The notes under the pieces: generated by a model | Told to the model about the DNA's origin: nothing | What the model saw: the letters and a program-made list of their open reading frames with translations, nothing else | Databases searched by the model: none | Made by a program: the position numbers and the translations under genes | Shown: piece by piece, positions 1 through 9,471 of the stretch | How the letters are laid out: every line of letters starts with the position of its first letter | Position numbering within the stretch: the first letter of the stretch is position 1 | DNA from: Xanthomonas cucurbitae | GTDB lineage: Bacteria; Pseudomonadota; Gammaproteobacteria; Xanthomonadales; Xanthomonadaceae | Reading direction: 5' to 3' | Length of the DNA: 64,000 nt | Assembly (NCBI RefSeq): GCF_002939885.1 | Contig: NZ_MDED01000012.1 | Span: forward strand, 1 to 64,000

Positions 1-98
1 AAAACGCGCTTGGTGACTGACTGCGGCCATGTTCATCTCAGCACGGTGTGGATTGCCTGCAGAATAACATTTTTATGACACAGTAGGATTAGCGCTAA

Positions 99-652
99 CG
101 CGCGCAACGCAAGAAGGAACTGGTGGACCGGCGCATCGCGCGCGCAGTGATCGACCGCAGCGTATTGCTGGTCAATACCGGCAACGGCAAGGGCAAGAGT
201 TCGTCCGGCTTCGGCATGCTGGCGCGCTCGCTGGGGCATGGCCTGTACTGCGGCGTGGTGCAGTTCATCAAGGGCACGTTTTCAATGGGTGAAGAGGCAT
301 TCTTTCGCCGTTTTCCCGACCTGCTCGATTAGCACGTAATGGGCAAAGGCTTCACCTGGGAAACCCAGGACCGCAACGTGGACATCGCCGCCGCGCAGGC
401 GGCATGCTGGCCGATGCGCGCTACGACTTCGTGCTGTTGGACGAACTCACTATCGCCTTGGTGAAGGACTATGTTGCGTTGGACGAGGTGCTGGCCGCAG
501 TGACCGCGCGTCCGCCGGGGCAGCATGTGGTCATCACCGGACGCGGAGCGCCTGCCGAGTTGATCGAGGTGGCAGACACGGTCACCGAGATGCGGCTGGT
601 CAAGCATGCCTTCAACGCCGGCATCAAGGCGCAGCTCGGCATCGAGCTGTAG
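99..652 (+). pseudogene. cobO: cobO/btuR remnant (corrinoid adenosyltransferase)
   Basis: Pieces of a cob(I)yrinic acid a,c-diamide adenosyltransferase can be read in two frames. The N-terminal half has the expected RKKELVDRRI segment and the P-loop NTGNGKGKSS. The C-terminal half has VLDELTIAL, TGRGAP and the family ending VTEMRLVKHAFNAGIKAQLGIEL in substance. Three lesions are visible. A TAA lies in frame just upstream (96-98) and removes the normal start. A TAG at 330-332 interrupts the reading frame, which otherwise continues as HVMGKGFTWETQDR. A short deletion near 395-405 shifts the frame before MLADARYDF. The enzyme would adenosylate corrinoids, but this copy cannot be functional. It is followed by further cobalamin debris. 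Confidence 0.88.
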
Positions 653-687
653 GCATGCGTGCGTGCGCTGCCCGGTGATGTGCTGAC

Positions 688-866
688 GTGTGGCATGACC
701 TTGGGTCGCGCCCGATGCTGCTGCTGATGACCACCGCGGCGATGCTGCAGGCGCTGCCGGTAGATATCGCCGCGCTGCGCAAGGCCACGTTCGAGCGCCT
801 GGCCGATGCGGTGCACACGCATCCGGAGACCGCCGCCTTGAGGCGGCTCACCTGCAAGGACCCGCC
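688..866 (+). pseudogene. unassigned debris in the decayed cobalamin cluster
   Basis: A 60-codon stretch, ending just before the cobU remnant, contains [25 protein letters not shown]. The helix pattern is like the extreme C-terminus of cobyrinate or cobyric acid glutamine amidotransferases (cobB/cobQ), which usually lie near cobU. No catalytic motif survives, so the assignment is an inference from position and a short helical pattern. It could equally be noncoding. Confidence 0.25.
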
Positions 867-1214
867 ATGCGGCACTTGATCCTGGGAGGCGCCCGTTCCG
901 GCAAGAGCGCACTGGCCGAACGCCTGGCCGCGGGCGCTCTCGCCGCCGGTACGGCCGCCGAGGTGGCCTACATCGCCACCGCGCAGGCCTTCAACGCGGA
1001 AATGCAGCAGCGCATTGCGCATCACCGTAGCCGGCGCCCGGCGCCCGGCGCACTGGCAGTGCGTGGAAGAACCCATTGCCCTGGCCGCCACCCTGCAGGC
1101 GCTGGCGCCGCCGCGGCGCTGCGTGCTGGTGGATTGCTTGACCCTGTGGCTGACCAACCTGCTGGGCCACCCGGATGCAGATGCCTTCGCGCGCGAGCGC
1201 GCGGCGCTGCTGGC
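867..1214 (+). pseudogene. cobU: cobU/cobP remnant (adenosylcobinamide kinase/guanylyltransferase)
   Basis: The start [21 protein letters not shown] carries the P-loop of the bifunctional adenosylcobinamide kinase/guanylyltransferase, and [20 protein letters not shown] follows as in the family. A perfect 7-bp tandem duplication (CCCGGCG at 1037-1043 and 1044-1050) then shifts the frame. Removing one copy restores [10 protein letters not shown] and the downstream family sequence [14 protein letters not shown] and [15 protein letters not shown]. The gene is also cut off around 1214, where sequence from cobT begins. Both lesions make it nonfunctional. Confidence 0.88.
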
Positions 1215-1292
1215 CACGGCGTGGCGGCCGATGGCGTGTCGGCGTTTCCGCAGGCGGTGACCGGTGAGATGGTGCGCAACTTCGTCCGTGGC
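1215..1292 (+). pseudogene. cobT: cobT internal fragment
   Basis: Directly after the truncated cobU sequence, about 26 codons read [20 protein letters not shown] and then RNFVRG. This is a conserved internal block of nicotinate-nucleotide:dimethylbenzimidazole phosphoribosyltransferase. The start and the rest of the protein are absent. A deletion appears to have fused the middle of cobU to the first third of cobT. The following 75 bases up to the AraC gene hold nothing I recognise. Confidence 0.7.
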
Positions 1293-1368
1293 CTCGAATG
1301 CGCAAGATCGGGACCGCGCACGTCGACCAATCCGGCGATGCTGATGCCGTCGCCAGGGAGCCATCATC

Positions 1369-2277
1369 ATGCAAGCAGCAGACTCATCCGTTAGCGGTTG
1401 GCAGCGCGGTGTGGAGCGCGTGGTTGCGCATTTGCAGACTGTCGTGCGCAGTGGCGCGGCACTGCCGGATCTGGCCGAATTGGCCGCCATCGCGCATCAG
1501 TCGCCGTATCACTTTCATCGGGTCTATCGCGCGCTCACCGGTGAGCCGGTGGGGCAGACGGTTGCGCGGCTGCGGTTGAGCCAGGCACTGCATCTGCTGG
1601 GGCGCGGCGATGCATCGGTGACCGAGGTCGCGCTGGCGGTGGGCTACCAGACCCCGCAGGCCTTGGCGCGTGCCTGCCGCAATGCCTTGCAGGCCAGCCC
1701 CAGCGTCTTGCGTGCAAGCCCGGCGCTACGTGCCAGCAAATTGCAGCAGCTGTCCGCACCGCCGTCGGGCGCGCGCGTCGCATCGGCACCGCTGGCGGTC
1801 AGCGTGCAGACGCTGGAGCCGTTCGAGCTGGTGGTGCTGCGCAAGCGTGGGGCATTCGACGATCTGGATCGCGGCTTCGGCCAGATCGTGGCCTGGGCCG
1901 CGCGCACCGGCGTCGTCGATCATCTGCAGTGCCTGGTCGGGCTACCGCTGAGCGATCATCGTGATGTGCCGGCGCATGCGCACCTGTTCGAGTGCGGCGT
2001 CGGTTTCGCCACATCCGCCTTCGCCACCCCCGCAGCGCCCTTGCAGCTGCGCCATCTCAATGGCGGCCTGCACGCGGTGCTGCGTCAGGTAGGTTCCTAT
2101 GCGGGGCTGGAGGACGCGCTGGATTGCATGTTGGCCTTCTGGCTGCCAGGTAGTGGCTATGTGCTGCGCGAGGCGCCCGTGCATTACCTGTTCCTGGATG
2201 ACCCGGAAGAAACACCTGAAGCGACTCTGCGCGCCGATATCCGGATACCGGTGGCCACGGGTGATAGCCACCTCTGA
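1369..2277 (+). CDS. AraC-family regulator with GyrI-like ligand domain
   Basis: This 302-residue protein has an N-terminal AraC-type double helix-turn-helix (about residues 10-115) containing [20 protein letters not shown] and the second helix pair [21 protein letters not shown]-terminal GyrI/AraC effector-binding domain follows (about 140-298). This N-terminal DNA-binding order matches the Rob/SoxS-like group that senses small hydrophobic compounds. The ATG at 1369 has an AGGGAG ribosome-binding site. The gene converges with the siderophore operon, whose last gene ends 47 bases away. Control of that operon is possible but nothing in the sequence shows it. Confidence 0.88.
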   Translation: MQAADSSVSGWQRGVERVVAHLQTVVRSGAALPDLAELAAIAHQSPYHFHRVYRALTGEPVGQTVARLRLSQALHLLGRGDASVTEVALAVGYQTPQALARACRNALQASPSVLRASPALRASKLQQLSAPPSGARVASAPLAVSVQTLEPFELVVLRKRGAFDDLDRGFGQIVAWAARTGVVDHLQCLVGLPLSDHRDVPAHAHLFECGVGFATSAFATPAAPLQLRHLNGGLHAVLRQVGSYAGLEDALDCMLAFWLPGSGYVLREAPVHYLFLDDPEETPEATLRADIRIPVATGDSHL

Positions 2278-2324
2278 GACAGCAGTTGTGCAATGGACAG
2301 TGCAGATGCATGCGATCGAGTCGC

Positions 2325-3521
2325 TCAGCCATCGACCGGCAAGAACACCATCTGTGGTGGCGGGTGCATCAGGAACTGCTGGTGCGAAATATTCCACGCA
2401 TAGGCGCCGGCCAACGGGAAGGCCAGGCAATCGCCGGGGGCGAGCGCGGCCACCGGTTGCTGGCGCGCCAGCACGTCCTTGGGCGTGCACAGTTGGCCGA
2501 CCAGGGTCACCGGCGTGTCGCTGATGACTGGTGCGCGGGGGCCGCGCAACACGCGAAAGGGGTGGTCGTGGGCCTGCGCGGCCGGAGTGCGGAAATGGTG
2601 GGTGCCGCCACGGGCAATGGCGAACCACTGGCCGTGGCTGCGCTTGATGTCCAGCACTTCCATCAGGTACCAGCCGCAGCTGGCGCTGACATAGCGGCCC
2701 GGTTCCAGCCGCAGGCGTAGTTCGCTGCCGTGCTCGCGCAGCAGCCCCGGCAACCCGGCGCAGAAGCCGGCCCAGTCGAACGAGGCCTCCGGCGCCAGGT
2801 AGTCCACGCCGAACCCACCGCCGGCGTTCACTCGCAACGGCCCGAGCGCGTAGGCCTGTCGCCACTGCTGCACGGTGCGCAGATAGGCGCCGATCAACTG
2901 CAGCTGCGCACCGGCATCGCGCTGGTGCGACATCAGGTGGAAATGGAAGCCCTGCAACCGCAGCGACGGGCTGATGCGCAACAGCTGCATGGCCGCATCC
3001 AGATCCTGCGGGTCCAGGCCGAATGGCGAGGGCTGGCCGCCCATCATCAGCCGCGTGCTCTGCGCCCCAGGCACGGCGATATTCATGCGCAGGAACACCG
3101 GCACGCAGCGGTCGGCCTGCGCCGCGATGGCGTCCAGGCGCTGCAGTTCGCCGATGCTTTCCACATGCATGCTGCAGTCGGGCAGGGCAGTGGCCTGGGC
3201 CAGCTCGCTGTCCAGTTTACCTGGCCCGCCGAACAGCAATGGCGCCTGCGGTTGCTGCGCGTGCAACCAGGCCAGTTCGCCACCGGAGGCGGCTTCGAAG
3301 CCATCCACATGCGCGGCGAGCGTGCGCAGGATGGGCGCCTGCGCATTGGCCTTGGCCGCGTAGAACAGGTCGCAGTGGCCAGGCAGTTGCGCGCGCATCC
3401 AGGCGGCGTGCGCGTCCAGAGCGGCCAGATCGTAGACATAGGCGCACAGCGGGCCGTCGCTGTCGGCACGCAGCCGTGGCAATGCGCGCATCACCGCAGT
3501 GGTGTCGATGCGCAGGCTCAT
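2325..3521 (-). CDS. xssE: siderophore PLP-dependent decarboxylase (PvsE/XssE type)
   Basis: This 398-residue fold-type III pyridoxal-phosphate decarboxylase belongs to the ornithine/diaminopimelate decarboxylase superfamily. The PLP lysine is probably in DLFYAAKANAQAP. A glycine-rich phosphate-binding stretch is VNAGGGFGVDY, and the late GQLCTPKDVL supplies the conserved Cys/Asp region. By analogy with PvsE of vibrioferrin synthesis it would decarboxylate the citryl-serine intermediate to citryl-ethanolamine. The ATG at 3521 overlaps the stop of the upstream NIS synthetase by 4 bases (ATGA), so the two are translationally coupled. It is the last gene of the operon. The symbol follows the Xanthomonas xss convention and is inferred from gene order. 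Confidence 0.85.
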   Translation of the reverse strand: MSLRIDTTAVMRALPRLRADSDGPLCAYVYDLAALDAHAAWMRAQLPGHCDLFYAAKANAQAPILRTLAAHVDGFEAASGGELAWLHAQQPQAPLLFGGPGKLDSELAQATALPDCSMHVESIGELQRLDAIAAQADRCVPVFLRMNIAVPGAQSTRLMMGGQPSPFGLDPQDLDAAMQLLRISPSLRLQGFHFHLMSHQRDAGAQLQLIGAYLRTVQQWRQAYALGPLRVNAGGGFGVDYLAPEASFDWAGFCAGLPGLLREHGSELRLRLEPGRYVSASCGWYLMEVLDIKRSHGQWFAIARGGTHHFRTPAAQAHDHPFRVLRGPRAPVISDTPVTLVGQLCTPKDVLARQQPVAALAPGDCLAFPLAGAYAWNISHQQFLMHPPPQMVFLPVDG

Positions 3522-5287
3522 GCGGCCACCCGACGCGCGATGGCGAGCGCCGCAATGGGGTTGGGCAGTGCGGTGTAATCGGCCTGGCGGTCGGCGCGTT
3601 GCAGCAGGCGCGTGCCAAGATTGTTCTTGCCCGGCAGCGGCGCGCCATCGATCAGCCCCTGCAGCGCTGGTTGTGCGCCGTGACGCTGCTGCCAACGTAT
3701 CGCCATCTCCCCCACGCAGTGCCACAGGCGCGTTTCCAGCACCGCATCGCTCTCGCTCAGGTGGAAGATCGCCTCGGCCAGGTTGTTGACCAGTGCGCAA
3801 TACGCCACCCGGTTCCAACCTTGTTCCGGCGTGTAGTACAGCGATTGCCGTGCGCGTTCGCCCACACCCTGCAGGCGCGCTTCCGGCCAATGGTGGGCGA
3901 GCAGCTTGGTGCCTTCCAGATCGCGGATCCACACGCGCGTGGGCCAGCCGTCGGCAAACCCGATCACGGTGTTCTGCAGGTGCGGCTCCAGTGCAATGCC
4001 ATGCTGGAACAGTGCGCTCCAGACGCCGTCCAGCAACAGCCCTGCGTAGGCGCGGAACCACCGCACGGTGCGGGTATGCCGATCCATCCGTGGGCCGGCC
4101 AGCGCCTGCAGGCGTGCGGCACACACACTGTTGCCCTGCGCATCGCAGGTGAACAGGGCGGCGGCCACTTGCGGCTGCCAGCGTGCGCGCTGCGCGGCGG
4201 GAATGGTCTTGCGATACAGAATGCCGAAACTCTCCGACAGCGCGCGCGCCGCCAGCGGGTCGGCATCGTGCAGGGCGCGATCCACCTGCGCCACCTCCAG
4301 CGAGGTGGCTGCCGGTTCCAGCATCACATCGAAGCCCGGCACCTGCGCCGCCAACGCGCGCCAGCTCGGCGCCAGCAGCTCGGTGAGGGCGACTGCGCTT
4401 TCCAGTTCGTACCAGGCGTTCTTGCGCACGCAGTTGGTCAGCCGCACATGCACCGAACATTTGAGGAAGTAGTCCAGCTGCGGGTGATACAGCGTGCGCA
4501 CTGAGGAGGTGGGCCATAGCAGCTCGCCGCAAGGCCCCACCGGTTCGATCAACCCGCGCGATTGCAGCGTGCGCAGCAGCGGGTCGTCGAGCAGCCGTTG
4601 TGCTTCCCACGGGTGGCAGGGGTAGAGCGCGTCGGTGCCGCTGAGTTGCCGCAGGCTGGCGCGGACATCGGCGCCCTGTGTCCGCAGCAGGCGCGGGTCG
4701 ATGCGAAACCAGAACAACGGGAATGCCGCACGCGCTTCCGGTGCGCATGCCAGGACCTGTTCGAGCGCGACACCTTCGCGGCTCTTCGGTGTGGGATGCA
4801 ATGCATGGCCCCACAGCAGCGACTGTTCGGCGTCGATCATCGCCTCGCCGGTCGGTGCTCGGTACTGCGCCTGACGCAGGGCCGCGGTGGTGATCGCCAC
4901 GCTGTTGGCACTCTGCGCAAGCAGTTCCGGGTTGACCGCGTGCGTACTGCCCAGCGATTGCAGCAGGCAACGCGCCAGTGCAGGCGCATCCAGGCTACGC
5001 CACGGCTGGCCGGTGGCCTTGAGGAAGGGCGTGGACGCGAAGCGGCAGCGCCCCAGGCGGTCGGCATAGGCGATGCGGACGCAGAGCGTGCCGGTCTCGC
5101 CCAGGTCGATGCGCAGCCAGCGCTGCTCGGCCACGCGTGGGCCGGGGCGATCCAGCCCGCGGTAGTCGAAGTCGGCGGTGCGACGCGGAATGGCGAACTC
5201 GCGCAGGTAGCAGTTCAGCCAGCAGGTGCAGGCCTGCGCGTCGGCCATGGTGGTGTACCAGGGGTCATGCATCGTGTGCGGGGACAT
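3518..5287 (-). CDS. xssD: NIS siderophore synthetase (IucA/IucC family, PvsD/XssD type)
   Basis: This 589-residue IucA/IucC-family synthetase adenylates a carboxylate of citrate and condenses it with an amine or alcohol. Family signatures include GHALHPTPKSREG near residue 155, YPCHPWEAQRLL near 220, and the C-terminal FerC-like domain with EPHLQNTVIGF. The counterpart in vibrioferrin synthesis joins citrate and serine. I chose the ATG at 5287 because AAGGAG lies at the right distance. Longer in-frame readings upstream run into the exporter gene, which this gene overlaps by 23 bases. Confidence 0.88.
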   Translation of the reverse strand: MSPHTMHDPWYTTMADAQACTCWLNCYLREFAIPRRTADFDYRGLDRPGPRVAEQRWLRIDLGETGTLCVRIAYADRLGRCRFASTPFLKATGQPWRSLDAPALARCLLQSLGSTHAVNPELLAQSANSVAITTAALRQAQYRAPTGEAMIDAEQSLLWGHALHPTPKSREGVALEQVLACAPEARAAFPLFWFRIDPRLLRTQGADVRASLRQLSGTDALYPCHPWEAQRLLDDPLLRTLQSRGLIEPVGPCGELLWPTSSVRTLYHPQLDYFLKCSVHVRLTNCVRKNAWYELESAVALTELLAPSWRALAAQVPGFDVMLEPAATSLEVAQVDRALHDADPLAARALSESFGILYRKTIPAAQRARWQPQVAAALFTCDAQGNSVCAARLQALAGPRMDRHTRTVRWFRAYAGLLLDGVWSALFQHGIALEPHLQNTVIGFADGWPTRVWIRDLEGTKLLAHHWPEARLQGVGERARQSLYYTPEQGWNRVAYCALVNNLAEAIFHLSESDAVLETRLWHCVGEMAIRWQQRHGAQPALQGLIDGAPLPGKNNLGTRLLQRADRQADYTALPNPIAALAIARRVAA

Positions 5288-6449
5288 CGGCAGGTCTCCT
5301 TGAAGGAAAGCGCACCAGAACGGTGAGTGCAGCAGCGGCCGCAGCCAGCGCAGCGGCAAGAAAGGGGACGGCATTCCCGGCGGCCTGGGTCAGCGCACCC
5401 GCAGCGGCGCCAGCGAGCACGCCGGCCCATTTGCCGCAGGCATCGAAGCGGCCGAACAGGCGCCCGGCGCCATGCCCGCTGGCCACCAGCGCCAGGCTGC
5501 GATTGAGCCCGCGCAGGGCGGCCAGCATACCGACGCCGAACAACAGGCGCGCGCCGGCCAGTGCGATGGGATCGTGCAGCACCGCCTGCCACACGCAGGC
5601 CAGCGCGAACAGTGCCAGGCCGGGGACCAGCCACCGCTCGCCATCGCCGCGCCGCCACCATGGCAGCACCACTAGGTAGACCAGGTGCGGCAGGCTGTAG
5701 AGCAGCCCGGCCAGTGCATCGTGTCCAGCGCCGCGCGCCAGTGCGTAGGGAATGAAGTATGGGAACGTCACCACCATCGCGAAGCAGAACAGGAACTGCG
5801 CGAGCAGCAGCGCAGGCCAGAGCGACAGAGTCGCTGGTGCTGCATGCGCGGGCGGCATGCTGGTCGTATCCACAGTGGCAGCGGCAACCGGCCGCAGCGG
5901 TGGCGGGTCGGCCGGCAGCCGCCAGGTCAGCGCGAACGCGATCAGCGGCAATAGCGCCAGCGCGCGGTACAGCGACTGCGCCGGGCCCAGTGCCAGCGCA
6001 AGCCCCAGCAACGCAGGTGCGCTGACCATGGCCAGCCGTGCGGAATACTGCGTCCAGTCCAATGCGCGTGCCAGCGGGCCGGCCTGCGGTTGGCTGGCCA
6101 GGTACGCGTTGGCCGCCGCCAGCGAGCCGCCGCAGGCGCCTTGCACGACCAGACCAACCACCAGCCAGGTCAGCGTGGGCGCGAAGCCGGCGATGGCAAA
6201 ACCCAGCGCCAACCCCAGCTGTGCGCGTAGCAACGAGCGTTTGCGCCCGTAGCGATCGGCCAGCCGCCCCCAGCTGCTGGCAGTCAGTGCCGTGCACAGC
6301 GTCGGCAGTACATACAGTACGCCGCTCCAGCCCACTGCGGCGCCCGGCGCCAGATCGGCCAGCACCTGCGGCAGGAATAGCGGCATACCCAGTGCGGTGA
6401 AGGCCGCCAGGTAGTGTGCTGCCAGCACCGGGCCTAAAACACGCCTCAT
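5265..6449 (-). CDS. xssC: MFS transporter, probable siderophore exporter (PvsC/XssC type)
   Basis: This 394-residue major facilitator protein has about twelve hydrophobic segments. The loop 2-3 motif GRLADRYGRKRSLL is clear near residue 60. Its place between two NIS synthetase genes points to export of the finished siderophore across the inner membrane, as PvsC does for vibrioferrin. The ATG at 6449 overlaps the preceding stop by 4 bases, and the 3' end overlaps the next gene by 23 bases, so the whole block is tightly coupled. Substrate assignment is by context. Confidence 0.87.
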   Translation of the reverse strand: MRRVLGPVLAAHYLAAFTALGMPLFLPQVLADLAPGAAVGWSGVLYVLPTLCTALTASSWGRLADRYGRKRSLLRAQLGLALGFAIAGFAPTLTWLVVGLVVQGACGGSLAAANAYLASQPQAGPLARALDWTQYSARLAMVSAPALLGLALALGPAQSLYRALALLPLIAFALTWRLPADPPPLRPVAAATVDTTSMPPAHAAPATLSLWPALLLAQFLFCFAMVVTFPYFIPYALARGAGHDALAGLLYSLPHLVYLVVLPWWRRGDGERWLVPGLALFALACVWQAVLHDPIALAGARLLFGVGMLAALRGLNRSLALVASGHGAGRLFGRFDACGKWAGVLAGAAAGALTQAAGNAVPFLAAALAAAAAALTVLVRFPSRRPADVPAHDA

Positions 6450-8248
6450 TGGCGTGCTCCGGCCTGTCGGCGCGGCGATGGCGGCGCACTGGCGAACGCG
6501 GTGCCGAAGGGATTGGGCGCGCTGTCGCCGTAGAACTTGTTGATGTCGGCCGCGCCGGTGAGCTGCTTGCTGAGCAGGCTGCCGGCGCTGAGCAGGTATT
6601 TCACCGGCAGCCGGGGCGCGGCCAGCAGGCGATATGCGGGCGCGGTGTCGATGCCTTCGGCGTCCAGCTGCGCCAGGGTCTGCAGCAATTGCTGCTGCAG
6701 CTGCGCAAGCAATGCCGCGCGCAACTCGGGCTGCCATTCGGCCAGGCCGTCCAGCACCGCCTGCAAATCCAGTTGCAGCACGATGGTGCAGAACATCTGT
6801 GCCAGCGCCTGCGCATCGTTCACGGCGATACGTGCATCGTGCAGCGGGCCCAGCGCGTCAATCAGCGGCAGCTGCGCGCGCAACTGCGGCATGGCGATGC
6901 GCGCGGCGTCGTTGTCCTTCATCAGCAGCCGGGTGGGCCGGCCAGGGGCATACACCAGCACGCTGTTCTGTTGATTGGCCTCCAGTGCAATGCCGTAGCG
7001 CAACCACAGCCGCAGATGCACGGCCAGCAGGAGCTCGGTGTAGTCGCGCCACCAGGCGTGGATGTCGCCTTGCGTAAACCGCTTGGCCAGATGGACCGCC
7101 ATCGGCCGGCCATCGGGCAGCAGGGCGCACAGCGCCGCCACCGGCACCAGCGTGGTGTCCTCCAGCGGCGGGTACCGGCGCAGCAGATAGGCCAGATGCC
7201 GCGCCTGGCCGACATGCCCGCCATGCGATTCGTCCACGAAAACGCAGCGGCCGCGCAGCGCCGCATCGTGCGCATCGATCAGCCGCAAGGCGCGTTCCAG
7301 CCAGTGGCCGTCGTACAAGGTGGAAGGTTTGATGAGACGCAGATTCAACGCGCCCAGCGTGCGCATCGGGATCGGCAGCTTCAGATGCAACTGCGGGTGC
7401 TGCAGCGGCACCAAGGTGCGCACCGACAGGCCAGGGCGCACCTGCAACCAGGGCTGCGGTGCGCGCACAGCGCCGGCAGGTAGGTCGAAGCCGGGTTGCT
7501 CCAGGCGCTCCCACACCAGCGGGTGCACCGGCCACAGCCCGTGGGTGGCGGCAAGCGCGGGCGGCAAGCCCACGTCGGCGAATGTCGGCCACAGGTCTAT
7601 CGGCGGTGGGCTGGTGCAGCTGAGCTGTGTCTGCGGCAGCGCCAGCCAGCGCAGCGCGAAACTGGGCGCAAATTCCGGCGCGTAGTCGCGCAATTCGGCA
7701 GGCTCCAGCCCGGCCTTGGCGCGTGCAGTGGGGTAGAACGGATGGTCGCGGTAGCTGGCCAGCTGATCGCAGCGATAGGCACGCTCGGCGGCATCGGTGT
7801 AGTGCAGTGCCTCGGCCAGTGCCGGTGCCTGCGCGGCATACGCCTGCCGTGCCAGGGCACGGTGGCTTGCAGCGCAATCGGCCTCGTCGGCGTAGGCCTG
7901 GTGCAGGCGCTGGGTGTCCGCATCGAGGCCGTTGGCCATGCGGTGCAGCCATGCCCGGGTGCCTTGCTCGAGTTGGGCAGCGCCCGCGCCCTGCACCAGC
8001 CAACGGTCGTCGCAGGCGCTGATGGCCTGCAGCAGGCCGCGGCGGCGGATGGGCAGCCACAGCGTGCCGTCGGGCAGATGCGCAATCTTCCACCAGCCAT
8101 CGCCCGGGACGGCTCCAGGCCACTGCGCCAGAACATCCGCATCGGGGAATGCCGGGCCACCATGGCTGACGATCGCGCGCAGGTCTTCGCGCAGGCAGGC
8201 ATCGATGATGCGCGTAGCGATATAGCGTTGGTCCATGGCACGGCTCAT
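6446..8248 (-). CDS. xssB: NIS siderophore synthetase (IucA/IucC family, PvsB/XssB type)
   Basis: This 600-residue IucA/IucC synthetase is paralogous to xssD. Visible family features are HPFYPTARAKAGLEP around residue 190, WPVHPLVWERL near 245, KLPIPMRTLGALNLRL near 285 and the C-terminal GIALEANQQNSVLVY. In the vibrioferrin pathway the equivalent enzyme adds 2-ketoglutarate in the last step. Which of the two synthetases here does which step is inferred from operon order only. Its start overlaps the stop of the ATP-grasp gene by 4 bases. Confidence 0.88.
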   Translation of the reverse strand: MSRAMDQRYIATRIIDACLREDLRAIVSHGGPAFPDADVLAQWPGAVPGDGWWKIAHLPDGTLWLPIRRRGLLQAISACDDRWLVQGAGAAQLEQGTRAWLHRMANGLDADTQRLHQAYADEADCAASHRALARQAYAAQAPALAEALHYTDAAERAYRCDQLASYRDHPFYPTARAKAGLEPAELRDYAPEFAPSFALRWLALPQTQLSCTSPPPIDLWPTFADVGLPPALAATHGLWPVHPLVWERLEQPGFDLPAGAVRAPQPWLQVRPGLSVRTLVPLQHPQLHLKLPIPMRTLGALNLRLIKPSTLYDGHWLERALRLIDAHDAALRGRCVFVDESHGGHVGQARHLAYLLRRYPPLEDTTLVPVAALCALLPDGRPMAVHLAKRFTQGDIHAWWRDYTELLLAVHLRLWLRYGIALEANQQNSVLVYAPGRPTRLLMKDNDAARIAMPQLRAQLPLIDALGPLHDARIAVNDAQALAQMFCTIVLQLDLQAVLDGLAEWQPELRAALLAQLQQQLLQTLAQLDAEGIDTAPAYRLLAAPRLPVKYLLSAGSLLSKQLTGAADINKFYGDSAPNPFGTAFASAPPSPRRQAGARQ

Positions 8249-9471
8249 GCGCGCAGCTCCGGATGCTCGATCCGCCAGTGCAGGCCGGCTTCGGCCTGCA
8301 CCACCGCCTGTTGCAGCGCCTGCGCATCGCTGGCCAGTGCGCTCAGTACGCCCAGGTAATCCTTGTTGGAATGGCTCAGCTGGATGCGCTCGCCCGGTGC
8401 GCGCATGCGCCGGTACTGCAGATCGCAGCGCGCATCGCGGTGCTGGCGGTCTTCGCTGGCGGCGATCAGCTCGCCGTCGTGCTCGGCCAGGTAATAGCGC
8501 AACAGTGCATGCGTACGCGCGCTATGCAACTGCGGCAGCGGCTGGCCCAGATGCGGTGCCAGCGCGGCCGCGAACCACTGCTGGCCGAACATGGCATCGA
8601 GCAGGAATTCGCGGCGGTCGCCGATGCTGCGGTAGTTGATCTCCACCAGCACCGGGCCGGTGGCGGTGAGGATGAATTCGCTATGGCACAGTCCGAAGTT
8701 CACACCGAAGCTGCGCAATTGCTGCAAGGCCTGCGCGATCACCGGTGTGTGCACATCACCATCCCACTGCGCTTCGCATTCGACAAAATGCGGCGGCGGC
8801 GACAGCCGCACCTTGAACCCGCCGATGGGCTGCAGCGTGTGTCCGTCGCCCAGTGTTTCCAGGGTGAACAGCGGCCCGTGCAGCATGCCTTCCAGCAGCA
8901 CCGTGCGCTGCGGATGCCGCTGCCAGACATCGTCCAGATAGGCCTGCAACTGGGCCGCATCGGTGCAGTGGCGTACGTCCAGGCTGGCCACGCCTTCGCG
9001 CGGTTTGGCCACCACCGGCCATGGAATCTGTGCCGGCAGCGTGGCGCCGGGTGCCAGGGTGCAGAACCACGGGCAGGGCAGCCCACGCGCGCGCAGGCGC
9101 TGCCGCATCGCGGCCTTGTTCTTGGCGGCGTAGCACACCTGCCAATCCTTGCCAGGCAGCCCCAGGCCGGCCGCCACCAACGCGGTGCTGGTCTGTAGAT
9201 GGTCGCTATTGCTGAAGACCGCACGCGGCGCTACATCGGCATCGTGCAGTACGTCCAGCACGCCCAGTGGATTGAAGACATCGCATTCGATCACCCGCTG
9301 CGGCGCATGCGCCGGATGGTCGCGGTAATAGGCAAGGTGATCGAGTCGATGGTCGGTCAGCAGCCAGACCGGGATGCTTTGTGCCTGGGCGACGGGCACA
9401 AAGCCGTCGGTGATGGCCGGGTGGCAGACGTGGCTCAGGATCACCAGTGGTGCGTGGGGGACAGCGTTCAT
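8245..9471 (-). CDS. xssA: ATP-grasp ligase of siderophore synthesis (PvsA/XssA type)
   Basis: This 408-residue ATP-grasp protein has an N-terminal Rossmann-like part with VIECDVFNPLGVLDVL and FSNSDHLQTSTALVAAGLGL. Central nucleotide-binding segments follow (VVAKPREGVASLDVR, TVLLEGML). The metal-binding end VLVEINYRSIGDRREFLLD completes the fold. PvsA joins alanine to the citryl-ethanolamine intermediate, so an amino-acid ligase role is likely. The ATG at 9471 starts MNAVPHAP after an AGAG-type ribosome-binding site. A longer in-frame start at 9537 is less convincing. Unlike the other genes, it is separated from the upstream receptor by 322 bases. Confidence 0.82.
   Translation of the reverse strand: MNAVPHAPLVILSHVCHPAITDGFVPVAQAQSIPVWLLTDHRLDHLAYYRDHPAHAPQRVIECDVFNPLGVLDVLHDADVAPRAVFSNSDHLQTSTALVAAGLGLPGKDWQVCYAAKNKAAMRQRLRARGLPCPWFCTLAPGATLPAQIPWPVVAKPREGVASLDVRHCTDAAQLQAYLDDVWQRHPQRTVLLEGMLHGPLFTLETLGDGHTLQPIGGFKVRLSPPPHFVECEAQWDGDVHTPVIAQALQQLRSFGVNFGLCHSEFILTATGPVLVEINYRSIGDRREFLLDAMFGQQWFAAALAPHLGQPLPQLHSARTHALLRYYLAEHDGELIAASEDRQHRDARCDLQYRRMRAPGERIQLSHSNKDYLGVLSALASDAQALQQAVVQAEAGLHWRIEHPELRA

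Noticed and set aside
1-98. Possible cobalamin riboswitch before the cobO remnant
   Set aside because: Too little upstream sequence is present, and I could not find the conserved B12-box pattern.
3522-4970. Apparent N-terminal extension of the PLP decarboxylase to 881 residues
   Set aside because: The extension lies over xssD in another frame and shows no domain. The decarboxylase begins at ATG 3521 in a 4-base overlap.
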